NCBI GenBank assembly: GCA_964503335.1
Contig: CAZCZZ010000009.1
Coordinates: 21,052-85,051, forward strand
Source: CAZCZZ01 sp964503335
Lineage (GTDB): Bacteria > Verrucomicrobiota > Kiritimatiellia > CAIVKH01
Length of the DNA: 64,000 nucleotides
Direction: 5' to 3'
The notes under the pieces were generated by a model. That model saw only the letters and a program-made list of their open reading frames with translations. It made no database searches and was not told the origin of the DNA. Below, one piece after another: positions 26,202-35,460 of this stretch (position 1 is the stretch's first letter; every line of letters starts with the position of its first letter). The translations under genes were made by a program, and so were the position numbers.

Positions 26202-27401
26202 ATGACCGAGCCTGCAAAAGCTACGCAACCGGGTAGTGCACGCGCGACTCACGGGGGAAATCTTTACCACAAGCAGAAGAAGTCCCCGCGCAGCCGTCGC
26301 GACACCGCCCATCGAATGGACTCCGGTCTGCCTCCCAGCCCGCGACGCGATGCGAATCCCATCAAGGCCACGCTCGTCAACAACGTGAAGAAGTTCGTCT
26401 TCTTCACCATCGCCATGACAGGCATTCTCTTCGTTTCAATCAAAGCGCTCAACATGATCTGGGCCATCAGGGACCAGGAGATCTTCTCATCACCTTCACC
26501 CCCCCTGCCACTTAGCGCCGGCACGGAAACCAACCTGGCGCCAACAACGGAAGCGGCGACGGGGACAGCACGGGTCACACGATCAGAACTGGATACGGAG
26601 GCCATCCGCAAGGCGGTGTTCCTTGCCAAGCGAGCCAAGACGCTACAAGCCTCGGGTCAGTTCATCGACGCCATCGCCCGCTACAAGGAGGCCCTTGATG
26701 TATGGCCCTATCTGACCCAGGTCTGGGCCGATCTGGGCCGGCTGTACATGCAGACGAAGGACTTCCCGAAAGCCCAGATCGCCCTCGAGAAGGCCGTCGA
26801 GAACAACCCGGGCTCGGCGACGATTCTCAACGACCTGGGCGTCACGTACCTCTACCTGCGTCAGCCAGACCGCGCGATGAAAGTGTTTGAGACGGCGATC
26901 GAGATCGATCCGAACTACGTGGCGAGCTACTTCAACTCCGCCCTCGGTCATCTCGCACGGGGCGACAAGGATCAGGCGCGTGCCTTCCTCGAACGCTACC
27001 TACGGCTCAAGCCGAACGAGCCGCGGGCGCTTCGGGAGCTCGCGTTCCTGGATGCGTCAGCCGGCCACTACGACGTCGCATTGAAAACGCTGGAACGCGC
27101 CATCGTCGAGGCGCCCGATTGGCCCCTGCTCTACTTCGATGCCTCCGCCGCATCCGCCTTGATGGGACGCGGCGACGAGGCGATCCGCTACCTCGAGAAG
27201 GCAGAGCCGCTTTCGTCCCCTGCCGTCGTCTACCGCCTCTACCAGGAGGCTGCCTTCCGGGAGATTCGCCTCTCCGAGATCGGCAAGGAATTCGAAGCCA
27301 ACCTGGCCGAAAAGGCGCGCGCCATCGTCGCTGCGAAAGGTGAACCACCACCCATCAGCAACGTGAGCGAGCCCATATCGTCCGTGTCGGAAGCACCCTG
27401 A
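26202..27401 (+). CDS. Membrane-anchored TPR protein
   Basis: 399 residues. A basic N-terminus (KKSPRSRRDTAHRM) precedes a single membrane segment (VFFTIAMTGILFVSIKALNMIWAI, about 61-84), then a linker and at least five TPR units from about residue 145 (for example KDFPKAQIALEKAVENNPGS, RALRELAFLDASAGHYDVAL). The TPRs would face the periplasm if the anchor is N-in. No enzyme domain. It converges on comEC with only 17 nt between the stops. The ATG at 26202 is chosen because upstream codons overlap the ctpA promoter region and add nothing family-like. Confidence 0.8.
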   Translation: MTEPAKATQPGSARATHGGNLYHKQKKSPRSRRDTAHRMDSGLPPSPRRDANPIKATLVNNVKKFVFFTIAMTGILFVSIKALNMIWAIRDQEIFSSPSPPLPLSAGTETNLAPTTEAATGTARVTRSELDTEAIRKAVFLAKRAKTLQASGQFIDAIARYKEALDVWPYLTQVWADLGRLYMQTKDFPKAQIALEKAVENNPGSATILNDLGVTYLYLRQPDRAMKVFETAIEIDPNYVASYFNSALGHLARGDKDQARAFLERYLRLKPNEPRALRELAFLDASAGHYDVALKTLERAIVEAPDWPLLYFDASAASALMGRGDEAIRYLEKAEPLSSPAVVYRLYQEAAFREIRLSEIGKEFEANLAEKARAIVAAKGEPPPISNVSEPISSVSEAP

Positions 27402-27418
27402 GTCCGCAAGACCGCGCG

Positions 27419-29812
27419 TTACCGCAGGCTCGCTTCTTCACCGTTCAGCGCGATCCGCATGCGGTCGCGTTGCCGATCTGGACGCAGTCCCGGGAAGCGC
27501 AGATCAAGGATATCGCCCGCCGACAGTTCGATCACGCGCCGCCCACCCTCCCCGCAACGCCGCAGCCACGCGTCGCGAAGCGAAGGCTTTATGCCCTCCA
27601 GCGGCGGGAGGATCACCACTTCGCAGAGGCTTGCTTCAAGGAATTCCAGGGAAGGCGGCGTCTCCTCATCGAGCGATCGAAGAAGCAGGACCGGCGCACC
27701 CCAATCCCGGCGAAGTTGCATGAGGTGATCTTCCTGCGCACTTCCGAAGTGGCCGGCCAGCAGCACGGCTCCCGCGCCCCGCGCCACACGCAAGACCAGC
27801 GCCGCGTCGCTTCCCGCTTTCTCGCGTCGCTCACCCGGCGGCGCAAAGACATCCCACACAACCCCGCCGCCCCAATTCCCGCTGTCGCCCGATGCCACGC
27901 CCACGCGTTCCACGTCCATCGCCTCCAGCCGGCGAAACGAGTCCGTCCGCGGCGTTGCTTTCGAGAACCAGACACTCGAGGCGCCGACACGCTGTAGCAC
28001 GCTATCCGCGGCACCCGCCACATTCGCGAGCATCCTGGGAATAAGCCACACGCTGAGGTGATCCACGCCTTGGCCGCGAAGCGATTGCTCCAACTGCCGG
28101 GACCGGAACCGGTCGGCGCCGCCGATCAATACGTCATTATTCCCGGGCACGTTTGCGAGGACGACCGGTTGTCCGCCCACGAGCCGGACATGCAGCGTAA
28201 CGTCGTCGTCCCGGACATGCATGACCAGCGCGACGACCATCACGAGGCCCGCCGCGCCGAGCGCGCACGCCTTCGCAAGGCGACTCCCGTAGCAAAGCAA
28301 GACGACGGCGATGTACCACGAAAGAATCAGCCATAGGGGCGGCGACTGGACGAAGAGGTGTCCGGCCGGAATCCTGTCGAACGCCCACACGGACCCGAAC
28401 ATGAGGTCCACGAAGAAGCGGTTCGCGTGATTGAAGATTTCGGCACCCAGCGGCGAGATCCAGCCGACGGCGAGGCTCAGGCACCCCGTCAGCAGAATGA
28501 CGGCGGAGATCGGTATGACCAGCATGTTGAGCAACAAGCCGACGGGTGAGATGAGGTTGAATTGATGGGCCGTGATCGGCGCCGTCGTAACCCACGCAGC
28601 GACGGAAGCCGCCGCAAGCAGTACGCCATGCTCAAGCAATTGTTTGTGCCAGGTCCGTTCACCAGCCAGCGGTTGCTCCGCCCATGCCTCGTCCTGCCCC
28701 CGAACCTTCCATGACTCGACCAGCACAGGATGAACCGTCATAAGACCCGCCACCGCAACAAACGAGAGCAGAAAACCCGTGTCCATCATCTGCAGCGGAT
28801 CAACAACCAGCAGGATCAGAGCGGAAACGGCCAACGCCGTGGGACCGTCGGGCTTGCGACGGATCAACGTCGCCGACCAGAACACGACAGCCATCAGGCA
28901 GGCGCGGACAGCCGACGACGACATGCCGGTCCCCAAGGTGTAGAGGATGAGAAAGGGTCCGACAAAAAGGACCCACCGCGTGCGCGAGAGGCCCATGGCG
29001 CGGAGCAGTGCAATGACGAGCGTTGCGATTACAACGACGTGCGATCCGGAAATCGCGACGACGTGCAGCGTGCCCGTCCGCGAGAACACATCGCTGAGGC
29101 GGTCGCTCAGCTCGCCCCTGTAGCCGAGCATCAACGCCCGCAGCAAACCCGCCTGCTCCGGGAAATCGCCCAGCCCCAGCCCGAGGATATCGGAGCAGAA
29201 CCGGCGTCCCTTCAGGCACCATGCTTTCAGCGACACACCCGAAAGATTCGCCGTCACATCCCTCTCGTCATGATGAATGCGGAATCGCCACCGCGCCGGG
29301 CCCTTTCCCTGGTCGTTTCGTATCAACAGACCCGAGGCATGCAGCACCGAACCGAATGCTGGCGGCGCGATCCCCGTTGCGGGCCAGATGGCGAGAAGCT
29401 CGCCATCCGCGCGCTGCCAATCCATGCGCCGCTGGACTCCCCGCACACGGCACGGCGCACTCCAACCGCGAAGCTCTCCTCCATCACCGGTCAAGGCCAC
29501 CGGCTCATCCGCGACCTGGAGATCGAGCGCCGCAAAGATCCGCTCCTCCGGAACGACGCGATCAAGGAAACGCGGCGACGGGCTGCGCAGGGTCATTTCC
29601 GCATGCGCCGCCCCCAACACGAGGAGCGCCGCCATGATCATCGCGGAGGCGTGTATTGTGAACTGCGCGGCGATGAGAAGGACGACCGCGGCGCATACGT
29701 AAACCAGCGCATGCAGCTCGACCAGCCAGGGGAGCAGGAGACCGAGGACAAAGACAAGCAGCAGCCCGAGAAGCGGTCGGCGGGGTCGGGACAAGGGCTG
29801 GGGATCACGCAC
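27419..29812 (-). CDS. comEC: ComEC/Rec2 family DNA-uptake channel with degenerate metallo-beta-lactamase domain
   Basis: 797 residues. Two N-terminal membrane helices precede an OB-like DUF4131 region (about 90-190). The polytopic competence domain follows, with TLHVVAISGSHVVVIATLV and GTGMSSSAVRACLMAVVFW, the best conserved ComEC motifs. The C-terminal 230 residues align by position with the metallo-beta-lactamase domain, but the HxHxDH site is absent: after VDHLSVWL comes IPRMLANVAG. The channel carries single-stranded DNA across the inner membrane in natural transformation. The start is a GTG at 29812, ten nt after the thiD stop, so it is probably cotranscribed with thiD. Confidence 0.9.
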   Translation of the reverse strand: MRDPQPLSRPRRPLLGLLLVFVLGLLLPWLVELHALVYVCAAVVLLIAAQFTIHASAMIMAALLVLGAAHAEMTLRSPSPRFLDRVVPEERIFAALDLQVADEPVALTGDGGELRGWSAPCRVRGVQRRMDWQRADGELLAIWPATGIAPPAFGSVLHASGLLIRNDQGKGPARWRFRIHHDERDVTANLSGVSLKAWCLKGRRFCSDILGLGLGDFPEQAGLLRALMLGYRGELSDRLSDVFSRTGTLHVVAISGSHVVVIATLVIALLRAMGLSRTRWVLFVGPFLILYTLGTGMSSSAVRACLMAVVFWSATLIRRKPDGPTALAVSALILLVVDPLQMMDTGFLLSFVAVAGLMTVHPVLVESWKVRGQDEAWAEQPLAGERTWHKQLLEHGVLLAAASVAAWVTTAPITAHQFNLISPVGLLLNMLVIPISAVILLTGCLSLAVGWISPLGAEIFNHANRFFVDLMFGSVWAFDRIPAGHLFVQSPPLWLILSWYIAVVLLCYGSRLAKACALGAAGLVMVVALVMHVRDDDVTLHVRLVGGQPVVLANVPGNNDVLIGGADRFRSRQLEQSLRGQGVDHLSVWLIPRMLANVAGAADSVLQRVGASSVWFSKATPRTDSFRRLEAMDVERVGVASGDSGNWGGGVVWDVFAPPGERREKAGSDAALVLRVARGAGAVLLAGHFGSAQEDHLMQLRRDWGAPVLLLRSLDEETPPSLEFLEASLCEVVILPPLEGIKPSLRDAWLRRCGEGGRRVIELSAGDILDLRFPGLRPDRQRDRMRIALNGEEASLR

Positions 29813-29822
29813 CGGCAGACTT

Positions 29823-30620
29823 TCAGGAAACCGGCTCGTCGTCGGCGGTCCAGAAGAAGTTCAGCGGCCGGTATCGACCCGCGCGCGTCGCCTGCGCCAG
29901 CGCTTCATGCACGAATCCCTTCGCCTTGTCGGCTGCGTCTTCCAGCAGGTCGCCCTGCGCGAGATACGCCGTCAGCGCGGCCGAGAAGGTGCAGCCCGCG
30001 CCGTGCGTTTCCGCATCGCGGAGTCGCGGCATGCGGAAGATCGTCTCACTGCCTTCGTCATAGAGGACATCGATTACTTCCTCGCCTTCGAGATGTCCTC
30101 CCTTGGCGAGGCAGGCGATATCAAACCGGTCACCGATCTCGCGCGCCGCGTCGCGCAGGTCCTGCTCCGTCCGGATCGCGTGGCCGCAGAGGATCTCGGC
30201 CTCGTGGGTATTCGGAGTGATGACACGGGCCTGGGGAAGCAGCGTGGTACACAACGCTTCAATCGCATCGTCGCGAAGCAGCTTCGCTCCCGAAGCGGCG
30301 ACCATGACGGGGTCCACCACCAGGGTCGGAATTCCCTCGCGCACGATGGCCCCCGCTACGCTGCGGATAATTTCGGCGTCGTACAGCATACCCGTCTTTG
30401 CCACCAGCACAGGATACGCCTCGCAAACCGCTCGGATCTGATCGCCGATGAAGTCAGGGTCGAGGACGCGGATGCCCGACACGCCGCCGGGATTCTGCGC
30501 GGTGATACAGGTCAGGGCCGTCGTTCCATACACACCGAGCACGGAGAACGTCTTGAGATCGGCCTGTATGCCGGCGCCGCCACTGCTGTCCGATCCCGCG
30601 ATGCTGAGCGCGACGGGCAT
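29823..30620 (-). CDS. thiD: Hydroxymethylpyrimidine/phosphomethylpyrimidine kinase
   Basis: 265 residues, the usual size. MPVALSIAGSDSSGGAGIQ carries the substrate-loop signature; VDPVMVAASGAKLL and the anion-hole region HGAGCTFSAALTAYL complete the ribokinase-fold kinase. It phosphorylates HMP and HMP-P in thiamine biosynthesis. The start at 30620 is chosen because AGGA lies 7 nt upstream and it places the AGSDS motif where it lies in the family; an earlier ATG at 30650 is possible. No other thi genes or a TPP riboswitch were recognised nearby. Confidence 0.95.
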   Translation of the reverse strand: MPVALSIAGSDSSGGAGIQADLKTFSVLGVYGTTALTCITAQNPGGVSGIRVLDPDFIGDQIRAVCEAYPVLVAKTGMLYDAEIIRSVAGAIVREGIPTLVVDPVMVAASGAKLLRDDAIEALCTTLLPQARVITPNTHEAEILCGHAIRTEQDLRDAAREIGDRFDIACLAKGGHLEGEEVIDVLYDEGSETIFRMPRLRDAETHGAGCTFSAALTAYLAQGDLLEDAADKAKGFVHEALAQATRAGRYRPLNFFWTADDEPVS

Positions 30621-30754
30621 CGCATCGTCCTGTCCCGGTGTCGTGTCCATGGTCGTGAACCTAACGGGGACGTTTGCCCCGCGCAAGGCTTATGGCCCCG
30701 GCAATACCTTTTCCGCCTTGTGACGCCCTTTCCGATGCGGCACCATCCGCGACG

Positions 30755-32269
30755 ATGTTCATGCGCGACCGATTGCTGCTCTGCGTTCTACTCGGCTTCT
30801 CCCTGCCAGCCCCTGCGGAGGAAGAGGTCGATCTATCCGCACTTTCCCTGCGCGCAGCGATGGAACTGGCCGCCACGAACAATCTGGACGTCGCCCTCGC
30901 CCGCGCATCCGCGCGTGGCGCCACCGGCATGAAGCTCGTTGAACGTGCCGACATCCTTCCGGAGTTCGGCGCGAACGTGAGCCAGACGCGACAGGAACGC
31001 AGCACGGACGCTTTCGGCCTTCCCGAGAGTTCCACCGCCACCGTCGGCGACCCCGTACCCTTTGACATCGACTACGGCAACGTCTCCCAGGACATCATCC
31101 GTGAGTTCAACCTGCCTTCGCAGGGCACGCTCACGATCGATGATCCGATTGACGTGGACCTCGAATACGCCGAATCCACGCGGGCCTACAGCTTCTTCAA
31201 CGCGAAGCTGAAACTCGACCTGCCGCTTCTCGATATGGAGCAGTACCGGGAGTTCAAGGCCGCGGAGGCGAACGAAACGCGCGGTTCCCTCGTAATGCGC
31301 GCCGCCCAGGAATCCGCGATGACCGAGGCGGCCCTGCTCTACCTCGCCGTGCTCGCCAACCGGGAAGCCGTCACCGGTGCCGAAGCGCGTGTCCGACTGC
31401 AGGATGGACGCCTTAAGATGCAGAAGGACCGCCTCGCGACGGGCCGCGCGACCGATATCGATGTCCGGCAGCAGGAACTCTATGTCTCAACATCCCTCAA
31501 CACATTGAAAGAACTGCAGCGTAAACTCGCCGCGTCCGAGCGCGAACTGCGTCGCACCCTTCGCCTTCCCGAGAACGCTCCGTTGACGCTCACGGATACG
31601 CTTTTCTACGCGCCTCTCCCCACTCCGGTAGCGGATGACGCCGTGGGATCGGCGTTGCACCAGCGCGCCGATTATCTCACGCAACTTCAGGCCGAAACCG
31701 TTGCCGTGCACCGCGTGGAAGCGGCGCGCAATGCCTACTGGCCCACCGTGAAGGCCATGGGCGATTACGGCCAGCAGGGCTACTACATGGACGACACCGT
31801 GGAGGCGTGGTTCGTTGGCGCGGTGGTTGAGATTCCCATCTGGGACTCGTATCGACGCAGCGGCAAGTTGATCCAGCGCGAAAGCGAGCTTGCACAGACG
31901 CGTTTCAAGACCGAAGACCTGCAGGATACGATCTCCGTGTCAGTCCGCGGAGTACTGGATGAACTGGACGTCAAGGCATCGTCCGTCCAGCTCGCCACCG
32001 AAGCCGTCAGCTTGCAGGAATCAAAGCGCTCGCTCGCCCAGGACAAGGCCGACAGCGGACAGGCCACGCCGCTTGAGTTGCTGCAGGCGGAAGTGGATCT
32101 CGAGGAAGCCAGGTACAGGAAGATGCAAGCCCTGTATGAGTACGATGTGGCGCTGGTCGCTTGGTTTGCGTCGCTCGGAGATGTCGCGGATTTCTGCGAC
32201 TTCGCAAAAGGCTCAAGGGATCCAGGACCAGACGCGAACCTGGAAGAAGCGAATGACCGGGTGGAATAG
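30755..32269 (+). CDS. TolC-like outer membrane efflux protein
   Basis: 504 residues with signal peptide (MRDRLLLCVLLGFSLPAPA). Two repeated helical OEP segments are recognisable: LSLRAAMELAATNNLDVALA at the start and long coiled helices (REAVTGAEARVRLQDGRLKM; LQLATEAVSLQESKRSLAQD is the equivalent in the second half), with KADSGQATPLELLQAEVDLE near the end. TolC proteins form trimeric outer-membrane channels. Its 3' end overlaps by 57 nt, tail to tail, the HlyD fusion gene at 32213, which supplies a matching adaptor. Export of the PKS cluster product is an inference from this proximity. Confidence 0.88.
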   Translation: MFMRDRLLLCVLLGFSLPAPAEEEVDLSALSLRAAMELAATNNLDVALARASARGATGMKLVERADILPEFGANVSQTRQERSTDAFGLPESSTATVGDPVPFDIDYGNVSQDIIREFNLPSQGTLTIDDPIDVDLEYAESTRAYSFFNAKLKLDLPLLDMEQYREFKAAEANETRGSLVMRAAQESAMTEAALLYLAVLANREAVTGAEARVRLQDGRLKMQKDRLATGRATDIDVRQQELYVSTSLNTLKELQRKLAASERELRRTLRLPENAPLTLTDTLFYAPLPTPVADDAVGSALHQRADYLTQLQAETVAVHRVEAARNAYWPTVKAMGDYGQQGYYMDDTVEAWFVGAVVEIPIWDSYRRSGKLIQRESELAQTRFKTEDLQDTISVSVRGVLDELDVKASSVQLATEAVSLQESKRSLAQDKADSGQATPLELLQAEVDLEEARYRKMQALYEYDVALVAWFASLGDVADFCDFAKGSRDPGPDANLEEANDRVE

Positions 32270-34531
32270 CGCGTAGCCAATCGGCTTCCAGCCCGCATCG
32301 ATTTTCGCAAAACCCGTCATATCCGTTTTGAGCAGCCCGGCCGCATCCTCGATCTCAACCAGCACCGGAATCACCTGCTCCTGCGGTGTGTTGAGATTGC
32401 GAACGGCGCCCCGCTCCTGCTCGACCGAGGCCTGCTTCAGCAGGTCTTCGCTCTTCTCGACAATGACCGGCATCAGCGTTTTGACTTTGCCCTCGAAAAC
32501 ACGCGACGGATGAGCCCACGCCTTCATGCGCACATCCGCGCCGACGGCGACCTGCCCTGCGAACTGCTCCGGCACGGCGACACGCGCGACAAAGGAGTCC
32601 TTGCTCTGGATTACCGCCACGACGTCGCCCGGGAGCACCGACTGGCCGACTTTCCCCTGCAAATAGAGCGTGGTAACGCGCCCGTCAATAGGCGACACGA
32701 GGGTCGTCTGCTTCAGGTCATCCTCGAGCCGCACAACAAGCGAGCGGAGCCGGTCCACTTCGGCGCGTTGCGCATCCAGTTGCTCCGGACGCGTCACGGC
32801 TTTGGAAAGTTCCAGTGATCGACGCGCCACTTCGAGGCTGTCCGCGTTAATGTCACGCTGCCGCGCGGCATTCTCATACTCCTGGTCGGTGATGTGCTGC
32901 TTCGCGTAGAGATCCTTGGCACGCAGATACGCGGCCTCGCTGTGCTTGAACTCCGTCTCGGCCAGCTTAACGCGCTGCTCGTACACGGCGACTTCCTCGG
33001 GACGCGGGCCCGCTTCCAGCAACTTCAGCGTCTCACCCTCGCGTCGCAGGGACGCGCGTGCCGATTCCAGATTGGCTTCCACTTCGCGTTTCGAAAGAAG
33101 CGCCACAACATCGCCGGCGCGCACTTCCGCGCCTTCGGCGACGGGAATGGATTCGATGCGGGCCTCGATGACCGCGCGCAACTCACGCTGCTCCAGCGGC
33201 TGGACACGGAACTCGCCGCTGGCTTCGAACGGGTACGGAATGATCACGAGAAGAAGCAGGACGACAGCGGCGATGATCCATCCCAACCAGGAGCGACTTT
33301 TCTTCGGCGTAGCCATATTCGTTGATTCAACGCGTGCGACCGGGCGGAGCGACTGAGCAGCGGACCAGATCGAACTCTCGAACCGCAGGAGCACGAGCGC
33401 CAGCGCCAACATAGCGCCAAGCCCCTGCATCCACCCCGTGAGTAGATAGCCGAGCACACCGAAGACGGCAACATTTATGACGGCGGATACCGCGTCGGAT
33501 GCGAGTCCATATGCAATAAAGAGGGGCCGTTCCGACGATTCCAGCGGCTCGGGTGGCGTTTCCCTCAGAAGCCACGCGCGTGCGTAGCGAACGGACCGAT
33601 TCCGGAAGTCCGGTCTCTCGACAGCCAGCGACACGAGCAGGCTGCCGTCCTGTTGTCCAAACGGATTTAGATTAAAGAACAGGCAGAGCGATGCCCCGAT
33701 AGCGACCTCCAGCGACAGCGCTTGGACGGGATTTGAAGGTCCCAGGACATTCCAGAGCAGGATGGCAACGCTCACAATGGTCAGCTCGGCAACCAGCCCG
33801 GACGACGCCACGACCAGTCGCTCGCGTTTCTCGAGACGGAAGATCGCCGATAGGTCAACCACCCAGCGCGGAATGAAACGCATATACCAGATGAAGCGGA
33901 CCTCGGGCACACGTTGCCCGTGATGCCGACACGTCGTTCCCTTTGCGAGTTCGCGAACGAGCGGGACTAGGACTACAATGACAGCGATTCGGAGAAGCGC
34001 CGCCGACTTTACGGATCCCGGATGAGCCGCTTCCTGGATCAGTTCGAAGACGTTGGCAAGCGCCTGCAGAACGAACGGCCCATACGTTCCGATCGTGACC
34101 AACAGGATGGAAAGCAGCAGAGCCCCCACGACTTTGGCAAACCAGCCGTAGGCCCACCGGAAAGCGAGTGACATACGGGTGAAGAACGTGTCGGCGTCGA
34201 AGCCGAGCGGGCGCATCGTATCCCAGGTCCGCACCTCGACGCCCCACCTCGACGCGAAAACGAATCCGGCTTCGCGCAACTGGCGAACGAACGCCTCGAG
34301 ATTCTCGCGCGTCACATCAGCGCCGAACACTTCCCGGAAGCGACGCGGCACATCATCGAGCGAGGTCGTGCCGTCCATCTGGCGACACAGGAATATCTCG
34401 CGGCTCGAAAGTTCAATCACGTGTCCCGTTTTCGGGTCGCGCACGATGTGCCGGTCCGGCTTCCCGGGCGCAGCCTGTGCCAGCACGTCGAGGTCGTCGC
34501 GGAAGAAAGGATGGAGCAACGCTGCGGACAT
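32213..34531 (-). CDS. PqqD-like / inactive M50-like membrane / HlyD adaptor fusion
   Basis: 772 residues in three parts. Residues about 25-105 resemble a PqqD-type domain (RDPKTGHVIELSSREIFLCR). A polytopic region (about 130-430) aligns with site-2-protease-like M50 proteins. There VRELAKGTTCRHHGQRVPE stands where HELGH would be, and WVVDLSAIFRLEKRERLVV stands for the second zinc motif, keeping Asp but losing both histidines and thus the catalytic site. From about 440 a HlyD-type adaptor follows: membrane helix, lipoyl/barrel halves (EGAEVRAGDVVALLSKREVE; VSPIDGRVTTLYLQGKVGQS) and a long coiled coil. The ATG at 34531 follows the TGA of the upstream gene immediately. It likely works with the TolC at 30755. 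Confidence 0.8.
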   Translation of the reverse strand: MSAALLHPFFRDDLDVLAQAAPGKPDRHIVRDPKTGHVIELSSREIFLCRQMDGTTSLDDVPRRFREVFGADVTRENLEAFVRQLREAGFVFASRWGVEVRTWDTMRPLGFDADTFFTRMSLAFRWAYGWFAKVVGALLLSILLVTIGTYGPFVLQALANVFELIQEAAHPGSVKSAALLRIAVIVVLVPLVRELAKGTTCRHHGQRVPEVRFIWYMRFIPRWVVDLSAIFRLEKRERLVVASSGLVAELTIVSVAILLWNVLGPSNPVQALSLEVAIGASLCLFFNLNPFGQQDGSLLVSLAVERPDFRNRSVRYARAWLLRETPPEPLESSERPLFIAYGLASDAVSAVINVAVFGVLGYLLTGWMQGLGAMLALALVLLRFESSIWSAAQSLRPVARVESTNMATPKKSRSWLGWIIAAVVLLLLVIIPYPFEASGEFRVQPLEQRELRAVIEARIESIPVAEGAEVRAGDVVALLSKREVEANLESARASLRREGETLKLLEAGPRPEEVAVYEQRVKLAETEFKHSEAAYLRAKDLYAKQHITDQEYENAARQRDINADSLEVARRSLELSKAVTRPEQLDAQRAEVDRLRSLVVRLEDDLKQTTLVSPIDGRVTTLYLQGKVGQSVLPGDVVAVIQSKDSFVARVAVPEQFAGQVAVGADVRMKAWAHPSRVFEGKVKTLMPVIVEKSEDLLKQASVEQERGAVRNLNTPQEQVIPVLVEIEDAAGLLKTDMTGFAKIDAGWKPIGYALFHPVIRFFQVRVWSWIP

Positions 34532-34532
34532 A

Positions 34533-35450
34533 TCAGGTGGCGCGGGAAGCGACGGCCTTGCGCGCTTCGTCAAGCAGAACAGATGCCGCGCGCAGGTTCG
34601 GATCGTTCTTCAACGCCGCTTCGAACTGGGGAATCGCCTCCTCGGGATGACCCGTGGCCATGTACACGCGTCCCAGTCCGTATTGCGCCTGAGTGCAACT
34701 CTCCCGCAGGTGGAGCGCGCGCCGGAATTCGAATATCGCCTCCGGGTACTGCTTCAGATCTACGTAGGTCTCCCCCGCCTTGACGCATGCAGCCTCGGCC
34801 ATCGGATTCAAACGCCCCGCCTCGCGGTAACAGCGCACAGCATCTTCGAGTCGTCCGGCCGTCTTGTGAAGGTCTCCCAATGTAAGGTGTGCGTAGGCAT
34901 TCGACGGGTCGAGCTTGAGCGCCGACTCAAGAGCCTTCAGCGCTTCGTCGCGTCGTCCCTTCTTCTCGTGGATCAGCGCAATCTGGCGATAGGCCATGAC
35001 CATTTGCGGGTTGATCTTCAAGGCATTCTGGTAGGCCACGAGTGCGGCATCCCAATGCTCTTCGAGGCCGAGGAAATGACCCAGCGTGAGATGCGCGACC
35101 TCGTATTCCGGGTCGATGTGCGCAGATTCCTGGCAGAGTTCGATCGCTTCGGGAATCCGCTGCTGTTCGTAGCGAATGAGGGCCAGGAGGAGCGACGCCT
35201 TGGCGGATCCGTTGGGCAATGCCCGCGCGGCTTCGGCACAGGACACCGCTTCGGTCAGTTCCCCGCGATCGTAGTGAATCCGTCCGAGCAGCACGTGCGC
35301 ATCGGCACAGCCCGGATCCTTCAGCAGAATCGTCCGCGCTTCCTGCGCGGCCTTGGCGTAGTCGCCCGACTTGTACTGCGCATGAGCGAAGCTGAGATGC
35401 GCGTCCACCGCGCTCCCCAGCTTCTCCATCCGTGGAATCCACTCGCTCAT
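34533..35450 (-). CDS. TPR protein
   Basis: 305 residues made almost entirely of 34-residue TPR units, seven or more, with no signal peptide or membrane helix. Examples are AHAQYKSGDYAKAAQEARTI, AYRQIALIHEKKGRRDEALK and AYAHLTLGDLHKTAGRLEDA. It should be a cytoplasmic scaffold. It starts 10 nt after the esterase gene and its TGA abuts the ATG of the HlyD-fusion gene, so it is part of the PKS-associated gene run. Specific partner unknown. Confidence 0.85.
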   Translation of the reverse strand: MSEWIPRMEKLGSAVDAHLSFAHAQYKSGDYAKAAQEARTILLKDPGCADAHVLLGRIHYDRGELTEAVSCAEAARALPNGSAKASLLLALIRYEQQRIPEAIELCQESAHIDPEYEVAHLTLGHFLGLEEHWDAALVAYQNALKINPQMVMAYRQIALIHEKKGRRDEALKALESALKLDPSNAYAHLTLGDLHKTAGRLEDAVRCYREAGRLNPMAEAACVKAGETYVDLKQYPEAIFEFRRALHLRESCTQAQYGLGRVYMATGHPEEAIPQFEAALKNDPNLRAASVLLDEARKAVASRAT

Positions 35451-35460
35451 GCCGAACCGA

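Noticed and set aside
23450..30620. Genomic island or prophage between the repeat-rich regions
   Set aside because: The genes here are ordinary housekeeping genes (tsaD, ctpA, comEC, thiD) with no integrase, phage gene, tRNA or transposase nearby.
29823..30754. TPP riboswitch upstream of thiD
   Set aside because: I saw no conserved CTGAGA-type or matching aptamer elements in the 130 nt upstream, and no other thiamine genes adjoin.
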